Part shown: positions 45,751 to 57,755 of the stretch, one piece after another | How the letters are laid out: the number at the start of each line of letters is the position of its first letter | How positions within the stretch are numbered: the stretch's first letter is position 1 | Source of the DNA: Phaeosaccion multiseriatum | Lineage: Eukaryota; Ochrophyta, other classes | NCBI GenBank assembly: GCA_965112735.1 | Contig: OZ218963.1 | Span: 2,914,001-2,978,000, forward strand | Reading direction: 5' to 3' | Length of the DNA stretch: 64,000 bases | Position numbers and translations under genes: made by a program | Notes under the pieces: model-generated | Told to the model about the DNA's origin: nothing | Database searches by the model: none | What the model saw: the letters and a program-made list of their open reading frames with translations, nothing else

Positions 45751-46153
45751 TGTCGACCCCTGACACGCTATCCGCTATCCCGGCGCCAGCCGGCGCGCAG
45801 CCCCCTCCAGGCTTCGGGCTTCTGGCCGCAGGCCAGTGGTCAGGCTTCAGGCTTCTCAGGCTGGGAAGGCTTCTCGCTACTTTCTGCAGGCTTCTGGCCG
45901 CAGGCCAGCCGCAGGCTTCTTACTTTCGGCCGCAGGCCGCCGCAGGCTTCTGCTTTATCGGGGGCCCGAGAAACCTCGCCTGGAGCCGAGGCACGCTATC
46001 CGCTATCGCCGGCGCCAGCCGGCTTTGGTGAGGGTTGTGGGGGCGTGCTATCCGCTGTCGCCGGCGCCAGCCGATCCGCTATCCGCTATCGGGGGCGGGG
46101 GGGGGCGATAGCGCGCTATCGCGAATGTGGGCGATAGCGCGTCAGGGGTCGAC
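45751..46153. mobile_element. Inner family-1 MITE with 5-bp target duplication CATGT
   Basis: Inverted ends GTCGACCCCTGACACGCTAT and ATAGCGCGTCAGGGGTCGAC. CATGT occurs on both sides (45746-45750 and 46154-46158), and the unoccupied site AAAGCCATGTAATA is present at about 23601-23614 in the other family-2 copy, which shows both borders directly. Confidence 0.82.
45795..45988. repeat. Family-3 repeat copy inside the inner family-1 MITE
   Basis: About 190 bp nearly identical to 45239-45453, from CCCCCTCCAGGCTTCGGGC to GAAACCTCGCCTGGAGCCGA, set between two blocks of family-1 sequence. Confidence 0.75.
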
Positions 46154-46738
46154 CATGTAATAGGACCGTCAAGGCTGCTTCCTGCTTCTGGCCGGCGCCA
46201 GCCGGCCTGCTTCCTGCTTCTGGGCTGGCCTGTCTCAGAAGCATGTCAGAGGCCGACGCTATCCGCTATCGCCGGCGCCAACCGGCGCGCTATCCGCTAT
46301 AGGCCGGCGCGCTATCCGCTATAGGCCGGCGGCCGATAGCGCGCTATCGAGAAAGTGGGGTCGAATTACAGTTGCAACAAAAGCAAACCTCTCCACTTGA
46401 TGGATCCTTGATGGCAACAATCCAGCGATTGGCGGTGAGCGATCAATGTACGCTAGGGAGGTGAGGCATAGGCTATTTTTGTAGGGATGGTCGAGGATGG
46501 AGGTATTCACTGTCATTCACTGTGCTCATATGCTTCGCTCAGAGGAGAGTGACGCGCCTGAGGACCAGCATGTGACCTGTGAAGTGTGCGAGGGGGGAAA
46601 TCCCCCTTCGAGTGCCATCCTTGGACGAATGGTGTTCCTATTGCAAGATGATGGGAAGGAGCGCACCTCGCTCACTCACGCTAGAACGCTATACTCGGTA
46701 ACGGGGAGCTCACTTCATGAACCTCAACCCCAGCCATG

Positions 46739-48686
46739 CTATCCTCCTATCCTCGGCAAAGCAATGCTCAGGGACGACGCGTCCGAGCGCTGTCGCCCCA
46801 ATGTGACGCGTTGAGGAGATGGATCGTGTTGCTTCGCTGCTCCATGTGCCCAGTCGTCACGGGCCTGAGCCCTATCGCCAAGCCCTGCTGTTTCCGCCCG
46901 TAGCCGCACTGGCACTGCCGGGTCGCCTGCTGTGGGCCTCTCGAGCGGCGCCTCGCCACCACTGACGAGAAGAAGGTCCTTCGCAACCCCTTGCTGCGGG
47001 GGGGGTGGCGACTTCTGACGAAACTTCTTGCTGGACTGCTCAGTAGAGCTGCCGGGCTTGTGCTTGTGAAGGGGGGTGTGTCCGTGCAGAGAAGGAGCGG
47101 GCGGTAGCAGATCCAGCACACCATCACCATCCCAAGTTTTTTTGTGTCCTTCTCGCAACTGCTCGAGTTGATACTGCAGCTGTCTTTTCAGAGACGCATC
47201 CTCGGCGGGCGGCTCAGCAGCAGCGACACCGCCCTCTTGCTGCTGCTGCTGCTGCTGCTGCTGACGAGGCTTCCGAGCTGGATGGCGACGACTCTGCTGT
47301 TGCCAGTTTAGTGTGTGCCCCCCCACCTGGATGGACGGGGACTGGTCCAAGTACTCGGGGTGTTGATGCCGCAGCTGCTGCAAGTGCTCCATCGTCAAGG
47401 CGCTAATGACGCTGCCGGCTCCCAAGGAGGACAGATCATCCCCACCTTCGATGCCCACCGACCCGCCGGCTCGATCCTTCCAATCCAAGCTTCCCCCGCC
47501 CCCTCCTCTCCTCATGCTCAACCCGAGCGAAATCCCGCAATCCTTTTTCTCGACTTCTCCTCCTCCTCCCCCTCCTCCTGCTCCTGCTGCTGCTGCCGGT
47601 CCTGCTGCTGAGGTGCCATCGCCATCGAAAAGAAGCGTCCCAAACGGCGCTGTCGATCGGCCGGACGTAGGGCTGTCATTCCCGCTGATGCCGCCCTCCT
47701 CCCAACCGCCTGCACCTGTGAAGCCGAAGGACCCAAGGCCAAGCATGTCCTCCATCTGGCTGCCAATGCTTGCCCCGCCTTGGCTACTGCTCAACGACTG
47801 CCGCGACGCCCCGAGAGACGCTGACAATGTAGTAGCGAGCGATGCGGCCTTGGCAGTCGCTGCCGTTGTCGCTCGCAGCGCTTGGACCGCCGAGTGGGCA
47901 GCTGCTGTGCGTGCAGCCTTGTCGCGCTCGGCCTTGAGGGTGTTGGCCGTGGCTGCCCAGGGCTGGGCTCCGTTCTTGCCCTGGCGCAGGGTTAGCTCCG
48001 GCATGAAGAACTCCGTCTGTTGGGGGCCGCATGTTGGGCAACAGAGAGGCAGGATATGTCGGATCAGGAGGGTGGGTAGACCGGGGTCAGCAAGCCAGAG
48101 GTACCAAAGCAGCAAGAGGCGAGAGGCAAAGGAGCCGACTAATCAAATCATGCAGTGTGCCTCAATAGACTCACCACGAAGTGCAAGCAAAGCGGCACCA
48201 AGAAGAGGACTCAATTTCTGCGAATCTCTTTCCCCTTGCGAGAGAGTCCCCTCTCGGCAGACCGAAACTCCGCAAACCAACCAACCAACCAACCAACCAA
48301 CGAACCAACCACTAAACCAATCCCTTTCCATCGTTCGTACCTGCGTCCCTCCGTCCACGCTAAAGTCTGAGGCGGAAACCTGCAGGCAGACCGACTCCAT
48401 GCTGGCCAGCCGCTCTTCTTCTGCAGACACCAGCGCTCCGTGCCTTGCCCTCCACTGCTCCTTGGCGGCCCTCTCCTCCGTGAGTGCCTCAGTCTTGTCC
48501 TCGAGCAGTGCGTCGAGGCGGTCCTCTTCGGCTTTAGCATCCGTCAACTTGTCTTCGAGCTCGGCGATGGTGAGGCGCTCCGACTGCAGTGTTCGCCGAA
48601 CGGTATGTAGCTCCGTCGACAGGCTGTTAATCTGGAGGCAGGAGAGCAAGAGAGAGAGAGAGAGGGAGAGGGGGGGGGGGGGGGGG

Positions 48687-48737
<51 letters not shown>

Positions 48738-51700
48738 TGCACGTATGCACCCGCGCATGCCGCAGGAGAGTGGGCAAGCAAAGGGAAGAGGTCAACGGGG
48801 CAGCGAAAGAGAAGGAACGCGCTGCATCGACCACGCAAGGTTGCGAGAGCAGGGCGAGCGAGAGGCATTTAGAAGACCGCGTGTTCGAAGAGGATGTTCG
48901 CGCGACATGAAATCCTTTCCATCTGACGATGGGGAGGGCTCTCGAGCGAGCTTTGCCGAAGTGCAGCAAAGTGCAGCAAAGCAGCAGCACTCTCTGGCCA
49001 GAGTGTATCCCACTGATAAAGCGAGCGAACAAAACAGAATGGAACCCTGTGCAGCTTCCTTGTTCCATCTTCCACCCCCACCTCCTTGCGTCCCTCCCGG
49101 ACGGCGCACTCTGCCCTGTCCAGCTGTTCCTTGAGGGCCTCGCTTGCCGCCTTGATTCGGTCCATTACGGTGAGCTTGGCGTTCGCTGACTGCAGCTGAT
49201 CCACCTGCTGCTGGATGGTATCCTGCAAAAGAGAAGGGAGAGGAAGGAAGGAAGGAAGGAAGGACGGAAGGAAGGAAGGAAGGAAGGAAGGAAGGAAGGA
49301 AGGAAGGAAGGAAGGAAGGAAGGAAGGAAGGAAGGAAGGAAGGAAGGAAGGAAGGAAGGAGAAGGGCGGGGAAAGAAGGTGGAGGGAGGGCGAAGTGATG
49401 ATTGAAGGAAAGAGAAGGGCAGGGAAAGAAGATGGAGGGAGGGCGAAGTGATGATTCCGCGTCGTCAAGGAAGTTGTCCCTCCAGTCAGTGCACACAAGT
49501 TGTGAGGCAAAAGACGCGAGCCCAAAGAACGACAAGACGCAAAAAGAGGGCGCACTGGACGAGATGAAGTGTTTGCGAGCGTTGGTTCAGCCAGAGCTTT
49601 TGTAAGATCGTGTGATAGAAGGCACCGCGCTACAGTGTAGAGAGCGAGAATCTGGAGTGACTCCATCCTTCTACGCATAGCGTTTAGTGTCAGCACATGT
49701 CCCGGGGGGGCAGGTGCAAGCAAGCACGGCCAGGCAAGCAGGGCACATGGGAAGCAGGCCAGGCAAACACTTGCGACCCGTGACTCACCAGCAGCAAATT
49801 CTGTTTGGTCTTGAGGCCGTGAATCTCGCCGGCTTGGCGCTCCACCTTGTCCTTAGCGTGTTGGAGCTCGGGCACGAGCAGGCCGAGGGTGCGCACCTCG
49901 GCTTGCAGGCTCTCGAGGAGGGATGCATTGTGAGCCACTCGAGAGAGAAACTCTGAAGTGCCCTTGTCCATCAGCCTTAACAAGAAGAGGAGGGAGGGAG
50001 GCAGGGAGGGAGGGAGGGAGGGAGGGAGGGAGGGAGGGAGGGGTAGCGAGGCCGTTCGGCATCAAGCATCAGAAGCAGCAAAGGGGGAGAAAGGGTCAGC
50101 AGGCAGGGGGAGAAGTAAAATTAGCTTCCATGAGAAACTCCATACCCCATGGCCAGGGTAGGGAGGAGTCAAGGAAGGCCGTAATTGGCTCACGCACGCA
50201 CACACGCACGCACACGCGCACACACGCACACACGCACACACCTGTACCCTATCCATGCCCCCAGGGGGGCTCCTTTATTGTCCATGAGGTCCTCCACGAC
50301 TTGCTGGGGGTCCTGTTCGCCGCCCTCCGCTGCCATCCCCCGCGCAATGGCGTCGTTCACGGCACGGACGTTCCGGGGGAGACTCATGATTCCACTGCGC
50401 CGTCGACTCGCAGCCCGAGCGATAGCCTGTTTCTTCTCTAACGCGTCGCCCTCCTCCTCCTCCTCCTCCTCCTCCTCCTCCAAAGTGCCATTGCTGCTGC
50501 TGGTGGTGCTGCTGGTTCGAGCGCGTCCGTGTTTGGCTTCGGCCGGCACAGGAGGGGGCAGGTCTTGCCACGTCAGCAACGTCGTGCTGCAGTGCTCGTG
50601 GACCTGCATGGCCACCTTGGGGGAAATGAATAAGTTTGTCGTTGTTGAAGGCTGGTAGGTTGAAGAGTGCATCAGGAGCAACCCAAGTGTGCGCTTTCCC
50701 TTCTATTCAGAGACCGTGTGGCAAGCACAAGCCGCAAAACAAGCTGCCCCCCATTACGTACGTACGTACATACCTCTGCTAGAGCCCTTTTGCAGCTCGT
50801 GGCCTCGATGCCCGCGGTTCGGGCGGCGGTCTTCTCCGCAGCAAGCTTCGCCTTTGTGTCCGTCAGGCGCTCCTCCAGCCTCGCCACAGCCTTGGAACGC
50901 GAAGGGAACGGGCAGGGGCACCACCACCACCACCAGCAGCAGCAGTGAGTAACAAAGAGAGGGGGGCAAGAAGGCACGAGCAAAGAAAGAAGGGCGGAAG
51001 GAAGGCGAAGGAATGAACAGCAATGAGCAGTCAAACTGCGCCACCCCCCCGCCCTCGCCCCCGCTTTCTCTCTTTCTCTGGGAAGACGTATCCACCCGCC
51101 AAGAAGCCCGTTCTGTTCTGATATTTGACACGAAAGCGCGCGCCCTCTTACTTTTCATTCCGCAAGCGTATAGCGAATGACGAATGAATGAATGAATGAA
51201 TGAATGAATGAATGAATGAATGAATGAATGAATGAATGAATGAATGAATGAATGAATGAATGAATGATTCCATCTATGAGAATAAAGGAACGAGAGCGAA
51301 GGGATGAATGAACAGTCCAAAGGTACAGGTGCGCTTATCCCTTACCCTATTGGCGCTGAGCAGCTTGGCCTCTGTCTCTTTGAGCTCTCCGTACACGCCC
51401 TGCATGGCCTCCACTTCGCTCCGAACCTCGGCCAGGAGCTCACCGGTCACCTTAGAGAGAGGGGGGGGGGGGGGGAGAGAGAGCATAGGGCGAGCAGGGA
51501 GAAAGAGGAACGCCCATTGTGAGGTAACACTTCTCCCGGGGGGGGGGGGGGGCTCACTTCGTCTCCCTTTCACTCCCCTTCCTTTCCATGCAAAAAAGAA
51601 GGCTGACTGACCGGCACACTACAGTACTAACCTTGTTCTTTCCCTTCTCCCGCTCCACCTCCTTCCTCGACTCGGCAAGGTCTCTGATTGCATCGGAGGC

Positions 51701-53190
51701 CCGTTCTCTGTCCATCGCTGCCTTGACAAGCACCTGCTCCACCCTGGCGTCCGCCTCCTGCTCCACCACGAGCAGCTGCACCTCCAGCTGGGCTCTCGTC
51801 ATCTTGCTATACATTGACATCTTCTCGTCTTCGGTGAAACCGTCATCGTCGAAGCGAGCGTCTTCAGCGTCTTCAAAGTGCACGCTCTCGTCACTGTCGG
51901 AGGAAGGGGAGAAGCCCACCTCCTCTGCAGGGGGTGGTGCCGGTGCTGGTGATGCAGCAGCATCGGTGGCGGTAGGAGGAGAAGGAGCCGCGACAGTGGC
52001 AGCACCACTTTCCTCAGATTGCTCCTCCGCCTCCGGGGGGGCAGGTGAAGCAGCAACGTCTCTCTTCCTCTGGTCCCGCTTCGGGCGCGGCGGCCGCGAC
52101 TTGAGTGCACCCAATAGCTTCGTCTTTGCCGCAAGCACTGCCGTTGACTTCTTGTCTTCCCCTTGGCCAAACCCGCGCAGCAGCTGTGCGAGCTTCTTCT
52201 TCATGCGGCGGTTCTCGTCCTGCTCCCTCTTGAGCGCCAAGTCCGTTTCGGCAGAGTTGCGCTTCAGGTCCGCGACAGTGTCGTCGATGTCGGCGTGTGC
52301 TTGGTTGAAGGCCTGAATTTCCGCCAAGTGCTCTCCGACTAACGTCGTTTGCACTCCCTTCGTCGCCTTGCTGGGGGCTGCTACAGTGGCGGCTGTAGTA
52401 GCAGCGGTGACCACGGAAGCTCTAGTTGCACTTGTCATCTCTCTGCGCTTCACCTTCCTCGCGCCGCCCTTCTTCCTCCTGCTCTTCTCTCTGCCGCTTC
52501 CACCGCTCATAGTACCGCTACTCCACTCACCACTGCTACCCCTGCGATCACTGCTGCCGCTGCTCCTGCTGGTACTACTCCCGCTTGTGTCACTATCCTG
52601 TTGAAGGGCGGTCACCACCGCGCTCGTCCTCACGGAGGTCGAGTCCGCAGTCCCATCACCACCAACCCTATGCGCATGCTCGCTGTCGCCCTGGACATCG
52701 ACCGCTGCCGCAGCCTCCTGCTGCTCTGCCTCCTGCTGCTCTGCCTCCTGCTGCTCTGCCTCCTGCTGCTCTGCCTCCTGCTGCTCTGCCTCCTGCTGCT
52801 CTGCCTCCGACTGCTCTGTCTCTGAGGCACTGTCCTCTCGCTCCAAGCTGGAGTCATCGTCGTCCTCCGTCACTTTCCTCTCCTCTGCCCCCTGCTCCTT
52901 GAACCTCTGCCGCAGTCGGTTAATCTCCGTCTCCGCGTCGTGGAGTTGCCCGGATTGGCGACGGTTCGTCTCCTATAGAGAGCAGAGGCGAGGTGAGGAG
53001 AGGACAACAATTGGAGGGGAATCATAAGAGAGAATAGCAAGATACCGCACGCACGCACGCACGCACGTACCACAGCGAAGGACGGAGAGAACAATGGAAA
53101 GGAAGAAAGCAAGGAAGCAAGGAAGCAAGGAAGAAAGGAAGCAAGGAAAGAAAGAAAGAAAAAAGAAGAAAGCAAGGAAAGAAAGAAGGA

Positions 53191-53257
<67 letters not shown>

Positions 53258-55831
53258 GAAGGAAGGAAGGAAGGAAGGAAGAAAGAAGGAAGGAAGCAAG
53301 GAAGGAAGGAAGGAAGGAAGGAAGGAAGGAAGGAAGGAAGGAAAGAAGGAAGGAAGGAAAGCGCGTGGTGGTTCTCCTGACAGAACAAGCAAGCCCATGC
53401 TCCACTTTGCTTCGTGCCTTCACCGAAGCAGTCACTCACCCTGAGCTGCACCAGGTCCTTGAAGGAATCTTGGTGGACAAGGCCCTTCCCGTCGGACCCC
53501 AAGGCACAAGCAGGCGGCGCTTCAACGTCATCGTCCTCATCAGCTTGTGTCAGCAGACGCAGGCTCTCGCTCTTGCTGAGGCCGAGAAAGCGACTCACCT
53601 TGTCCACCTGTACCGTGCCTTCCTGTGCTTCTCTCATTAAACGAGTGTGTTCCCTCAGTGGTATAACTTCGTTCTCCTCCTCCTCCTCCTCCTCCTCCTC
53701 CGCCTCCTCTCTGTCCTCCTTCTCCTCCTTCTCCGCGCCCTCTCGCTCGTCCTTCTCCGGAATTTCTACCTCACTCTTCTCCTTCTCCCCCTTCTCCTTC
53801 TCCCCCCCCTCCTTCTCCGCCTCTTCTTCCTGTACGCCCATCGCGTCCACGCGGCTGTTCCTCCCTCTCCTTCTCGTCCCATCTTCGCCCTCCGCTTCTC
53901 CATCCTCTTCCCCACGATTGCTGCTGTTCCTGCTACTCCCATCACTACTCCTCCTTCTCCCTCCGCCCTCACTGGACGATATTCCAGATGCCATCTGCAC
54001 CCCCTCATCCACCCCAGCCGCAGTAGCAGTAGCAGTAGCAGCAGTAGTAGTAGCGTTGGGCGGTGCTGGCTCGCATTCACCTTCGCCTTCACCTTCGCCT
54101 GCGTCTTTTACCCTGCGCACCTTCACCACAAGGCACGCCTCCTCTTGCTCGTTCGCTTGCTCGTGCTGCTCGTGTCCTACCTTTGTCGCTCCCTTGCCCA
54201 CGTGCTTCTCCTGCTTCGCCTTCTTCTTCCCGGCCTGCGCCAGCACTTCGTTCTCTTGTGCCTTGCTCATCGCATTCTGGGCATTCTGGGCGTCCTGCTG
54301 GGCCAAGAGCTGCTCCTCCAACTGCGCCTCTCTGTCTGCCAGCTCCTGCAGCTCACTCGTCTTTTGGCTTAAGTCTCCCTCCAGGGTCACGACGGCATGC
54401 TGCTCCGTCACCAGTAAGTTGCGCAACAGGGTCACCTTGCTGTAGAAGGAAGGAAGGAAGGAAGGAAGGAAGGAAGGAAGGAAGGAAGGAAGGAAGGGAG
54501 GAAGGAAGGAAGGAAGGAAGGAAGGACGAAAGAAGGAAGGAAGGAAGGAAGGAAGGGAGGAAGGAAGGAAGGAAGGAAGGAAGGAAGGGATGGAAGCATC
54601 AATGATACAAGGTATATTGTAGCACACCTTTGCCACGCACCACGAGGACAGGAAGAATCACTTTAGGCCAAAGCGGAAGCATGACTTCACCCACCCATAC
54701 GACTCGACCCATCCATGTGACTCCATGTGACTCCAATATTATGGGAGAGAAATTCATCCGTACATCGGGGTACCGCAGAAGAAGTGGGGAAACAGAAAGA
54801 ATGCTTTTCGCGGGCAGAAGTCCACTCCAACCAGAGCCTTGCGGGGAAAAGTCAATGCGATGGATACATGTAGACGGGGGCCAAAACCAAGACAAGCGCC
54901 CTTTCGAGGCCTCTGGATGCGATACATCACGGCACGGAATATCACGCACGGACACGCACCGCTTGGACGCCTCCACCACAACGACATCGTCCACATGAGT
55001 CTTGCGCAGTTCTGAGGCCTCCTCCTCGAACTTCGCCACTGTCCCCCTGTACGTGTGTTCGTGCGTACGTGCGTACGTTTGTGGGTGGAGATGAGTGTGT
55101 GTGCGCATGTGTGTGCATGTATGTGCATGTCTCTCCCTCTCTCTCTCTCTCTCTGTGTGTGTATGTGTGTGCGCGCTAGGGATGAGAAAGAACCTGCCAG
55201 CAGCCAAAAGGTCACACGCGCTCCTGCTCGTCCACCCCTCCCCAGCGCGATAGGCATGTGGGAAGAGTGTTACACCAACCTCAGGGCGTCACATTCGCTC
55301 CTCAGGGCCTGCTTCTCCTTCTTGAGGGTTCGAACCTCGTCAAGGGCGGCATCTCTGCGATGCTCAGACTCCTCGAGCTGTCAAACAGTGGCAAGCAGCA
55401 AGCGAAATGAGGGAAGTGGGGAGGCCTTAAGAGGGGTCGTGAAGTCACAACGCGGTGGCCATGCTGAGCAAGTGCAGGCTACAGAATAATGTGGACGAGA
55501 GAGAGAGAGAGAGGGGGGGGGGGGGGGGAGAGAGAGGGGGGGGGAGACACTAAACAACGCTCATCCTCTTCACTTCAGGGAGCACGCCAGTCCTGTTGCC
55601 TTCTCGCTTTCCTCCCCAATTACCTTGTTTTGCCGGATTTCTGTTTCGTTTTTCGCTGTCCACAGCTCCTCTTTCAGGAAGGGCACTTCCTCGAGCCGAG
55701 ACTGAACTGAACGCAGCTTTGTTCCTGCCTTCTGAAGGTCATTTCTGAGGCCTGAGGAAGAAAAAAACAAAGAAAAGAAAAAATAGGCAACAGGAAGCAG
55801 ATGAGGAAGTAAGCAAGCACGACGACTGCGT

Positions 55832-55865
<34 letters not shown>

Positions 55866-57467
55866 TGGGGTGGGTGCACGCATACGCAAGTTTGGACGCG
55901 GCAGGTCCGCTCCAACTTGACTGTCTTGACTTACCCGCCACAACAAGTCTTCCAGAAACGTTGTTGGAGAGCTTGAGCTCCTCGACCTTAGCGCAGGGTG
56001 GAGAGAGAACAAGTAGGTATCACAGTGGGGCTGAAAGCTATTCTCAGAAAAAGCCGGAGCCCAAGAACGAATGGAAGACAGCTTCCCTCCGCCGAACCGA
56101 AGAAGGCGGGAAGTACTATTCGGCGAAGGAAGCAGGACCGACAAAGAACAAGCTCAGCAAAGCACAAGACCACCCGCCATCCACTCGTAATCGTGAAGAA
56201 GAGAAGGGTTGGCGTACCGTGTTGAGCATACTCTGCCTCTCTTCAAGCTTGAGTTGCCTCTCCTTCTCCATATCCCTTTGCAGATCTCCCTGCATCTTTT
56301 CGAGCTGAAGGTAGAGGTCGTCGAGGGGGGTGGGGGAAGTGAGTACTACAGAGTATCCTCGCTACCAAAGGTCATACGAGGCACAGGTAGTTGCTGCATC
56401 GAAGAAATGATTGCTTGACACAGTAAAAACCCTTCCCTTTTCAACGGGCCGACAATGCGTGGGGGAAGAACCAACCAATGACGATACGAGACGCGGAGTC
56501 TCCCCCAGCGTCCGCCTCTTTCTCTCTCTTCCCTTGGGCCAATCGGCCATACTCACCCTGTGTATCACAAGGGCCTTCTCCCTTAGCTCCTCCGTTAGCT
56601 TCTCCGCGCGCTGCACCAGTTTGGCCACCTTTTAGGGCGTCAAAGAAACGGTCGCTAATGTATTAGGAGACCTCGTATTCAGTCTGCCAGCCACTCAAGT
56701 CTGTTCTTCTCTCAGAGGCAGAAGACCCTCACTTCGAGACACACACACTCACCCTCTCGTCCTCCATATGCACGAGCTCGAGGGACCCTCCACACGTGCG
56801 ACAGGGCTTGATTCGCAAGTTCGCGTCATCCGGAGCGTAGAGGCGTAGAATGGGGCGAAAGTCCAGACTGGGGATACTGAAAATGGTTTGGTCATCAATG
56901 CCCGGATAGTTCTCGCCCTTGAACTTCATATTAAAGAGCTCCTCCTGGATGACGGGAGCAGCCAAGGAACGTGACAAAGGGGGTTCTTGTGGCGGTCATG
57001 ACTAATACGGGAAGTAAGCAATGGGGAGTATTGGGGGGGAGAGACCTTCCAGGGCGCAATGCCTCGAGTGTTTTAGGTACCTTGAGTTTGTTGACGTCTT
57101 TGAGGTAGGCTGTTCGGATGTGGTCAATCGTGAATGTCCTTCTCCGCACCCGCCCTCGCAGCTTTACGATTTCCTCTGCCATGGAGTAGCTCGGGTCGTC
57201 AGTAGTGGAAAACTCGTGCATTAACCGCTCTGCCCTCGTGGCGTTCGGCTTTAAGGGCTCTGCACTCATGGACACGAAGCCACCTCCAGCGGAAGACGTG
57301 ACCCCACTTAGCATCGAGGCCAACGACTCCGAGTACGATCGTGTCTCACCCCTTTGATCACTGCTTGCGCTGAGCAGGCTCACAATGCTCTGTTCGTCAT
57401 CCGGGCTCTCTCGCCCCTCGGCCCGACCCGTGTTTGGATTCACGAGCGACGTCGAGGAAGACCACAT
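46739..57467 (-). CDS. Very large coiled-coil protein (1,978 residues), unrecognised family
   Basis: Seventeen exons on the minus strand: 57467-57081, 56944-56753, 56628-56557, 56304-56218, 55986-55935, 55751-55624, 55377-55280, 55046-54960, 54439-53440, 52972-51632, 51450-51346, 50890-50774, 50615-50242, 49975-49789, 49222-49082, 48631-48341, 48016-46739; 5,937 bases, exactly in phase. The start ATG has a strong context (GCCACCATGT). Residues 1-190 form a non-coiled module with ILRLYAPDDANLR and a single CRTCGG. From there to about 1550 almost everything is heptad-rich helix (KLVQRAEKLTEELREKA, LEESEHRRDAALDEVRTLKK, LLRNLLVTEQHAVVTLEGDL, LEDKLTDAKAEEDRLDALL), broken by acidic and Ser-rich linkers and six AEQQE repeats near 52715-52805. 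The last exon is Ala, Gly, Gln-rich and disordered. Overall it resembles centrosomal, basal-body or Golgi-tether proteins, but no family could be assigned. Confidence 0.8.
48686..48738. repeat. (GCAC)n microsatellite beside exon 16 of the coiled-coil gene
   Basis: About twelve GCAC units preceded by a G homopolymer of 18 bases; on the transcript the C homopolymer forms part of the acceptor pyrimidine tract for exon 16. Confidence 0.9.
49236..49362. repeat. (GGAA)n microsatellite in intron 14 of the coiled-coil gene
   Basis: About 30 GGAA units with one GGAC variant, 15 bp from the acceptor of exon 15; the transcript carries (TTCC)n. Confidence 0.95.
51178..51267. repeat. (GAAT)n microsatellite in intron 11 of the coiled-coil gene
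   Basis: About 22 nearly perfect GAAT units. Confidence 0.95.
53094..53360. repeat. (GAAA)/(GGAA)n compound microsatellite in intron 9 of the coiled-coil gene
   Basis: About 265 bp of AAGG, AAGC and AAAG tetranucleotides, TTTC/TTCC in the transcript. Confidence 0.95.
54447..54592. repeat. (GGAA)n microsatellite in intron 8 of the coiled-coil gene
   Basis: About 140 bp of GGAA units starting 8 bp from the acceptor of exon 9. Confidence 0.95.
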
Positions 57468-57603
57468 GGTGGCCTGCAACTGAGGCAAACTCTGCAGTGT
57501 AGAAGCCTCAAAAAAATTGGGGGGATTCTGAAGTCATTAAAAAACGCCAATCCGACGGCGGAAATGAGGAGGAGGAGGAGGAAGATGAATATAATGGTGC
57601 AGA

Positions 57604-57713
57604 TTAAGCATCCTCCACGGGGCCCACCCGCCATATGGGCCAGTACTTGAAAATGGCCTTCCCGATGACGTTCTCCTCGGGGAGGAAGCCCTGTGGGTGC
57701 ACAACCACACACA

Positions 57714-57755
<42 letters not shown>

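Larger units (their letters stand above)
45652..46251. mobile_element. Family-2 MITE copy inside the outer family-1 element
   Basis: Termini GGCCCCTGACATGCTTCTGAG and CTCAGAAGCATGTCAGAGGCC mirror those of 23522-23731. Internal sequence matches that copy, including GTTCCAGGTTCTGGGGGAAA and GGGCTGGCCTG, but a 403-bp element is inserted after AAAGCCATGT. Confidence 0.7.
45551..46366. mobile_element. Outer, degraded family-1 MITE, split by nested insertions
   Basis: It begins GTCGACCCC at 45551, continues with the CGCTATCCGCTATC / GGCGCCAGCCGGC units to 45651, is interrupted by a family-2 element, and resumes at 46252 to end in GATAGCGCGCTATCGAGAAAGTGGGGTCGA near 46366. Its right end lacks the bases that precede GGGGTCGAC in the copy at 1639-1831. 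Confidence 0.6.
44940..46738. other. Repeat island of nested inverted-repeat elements between Deg9-like and the coiled-coil gene
   Basis: From about 45050 to 46366 almost every base belongs to one of three GC-rich repeat families that are inserted into one another. The flanks 44940-45050 and 46370-46738 show nothing coding beyond the leader of Deg9-like and the 3' end of the coiled-coil gene. Confidence 0.7.

Noticed and set aside
47406-48872. 488-residue + strand open frame
   Set aside because: It is the antisense shadow of exons 16 and 17 of the coiled-coil gene; Pro/Ser-rich, no family motif, and the minus-strand exons are in phase over the whole gene.
53414-54445. 343-residue Ser-rich + strand open frame
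   Set aside because: Antisense of the acidic coiled-coil exon 53440-54439; its composition follows from Glu codons read backwards.
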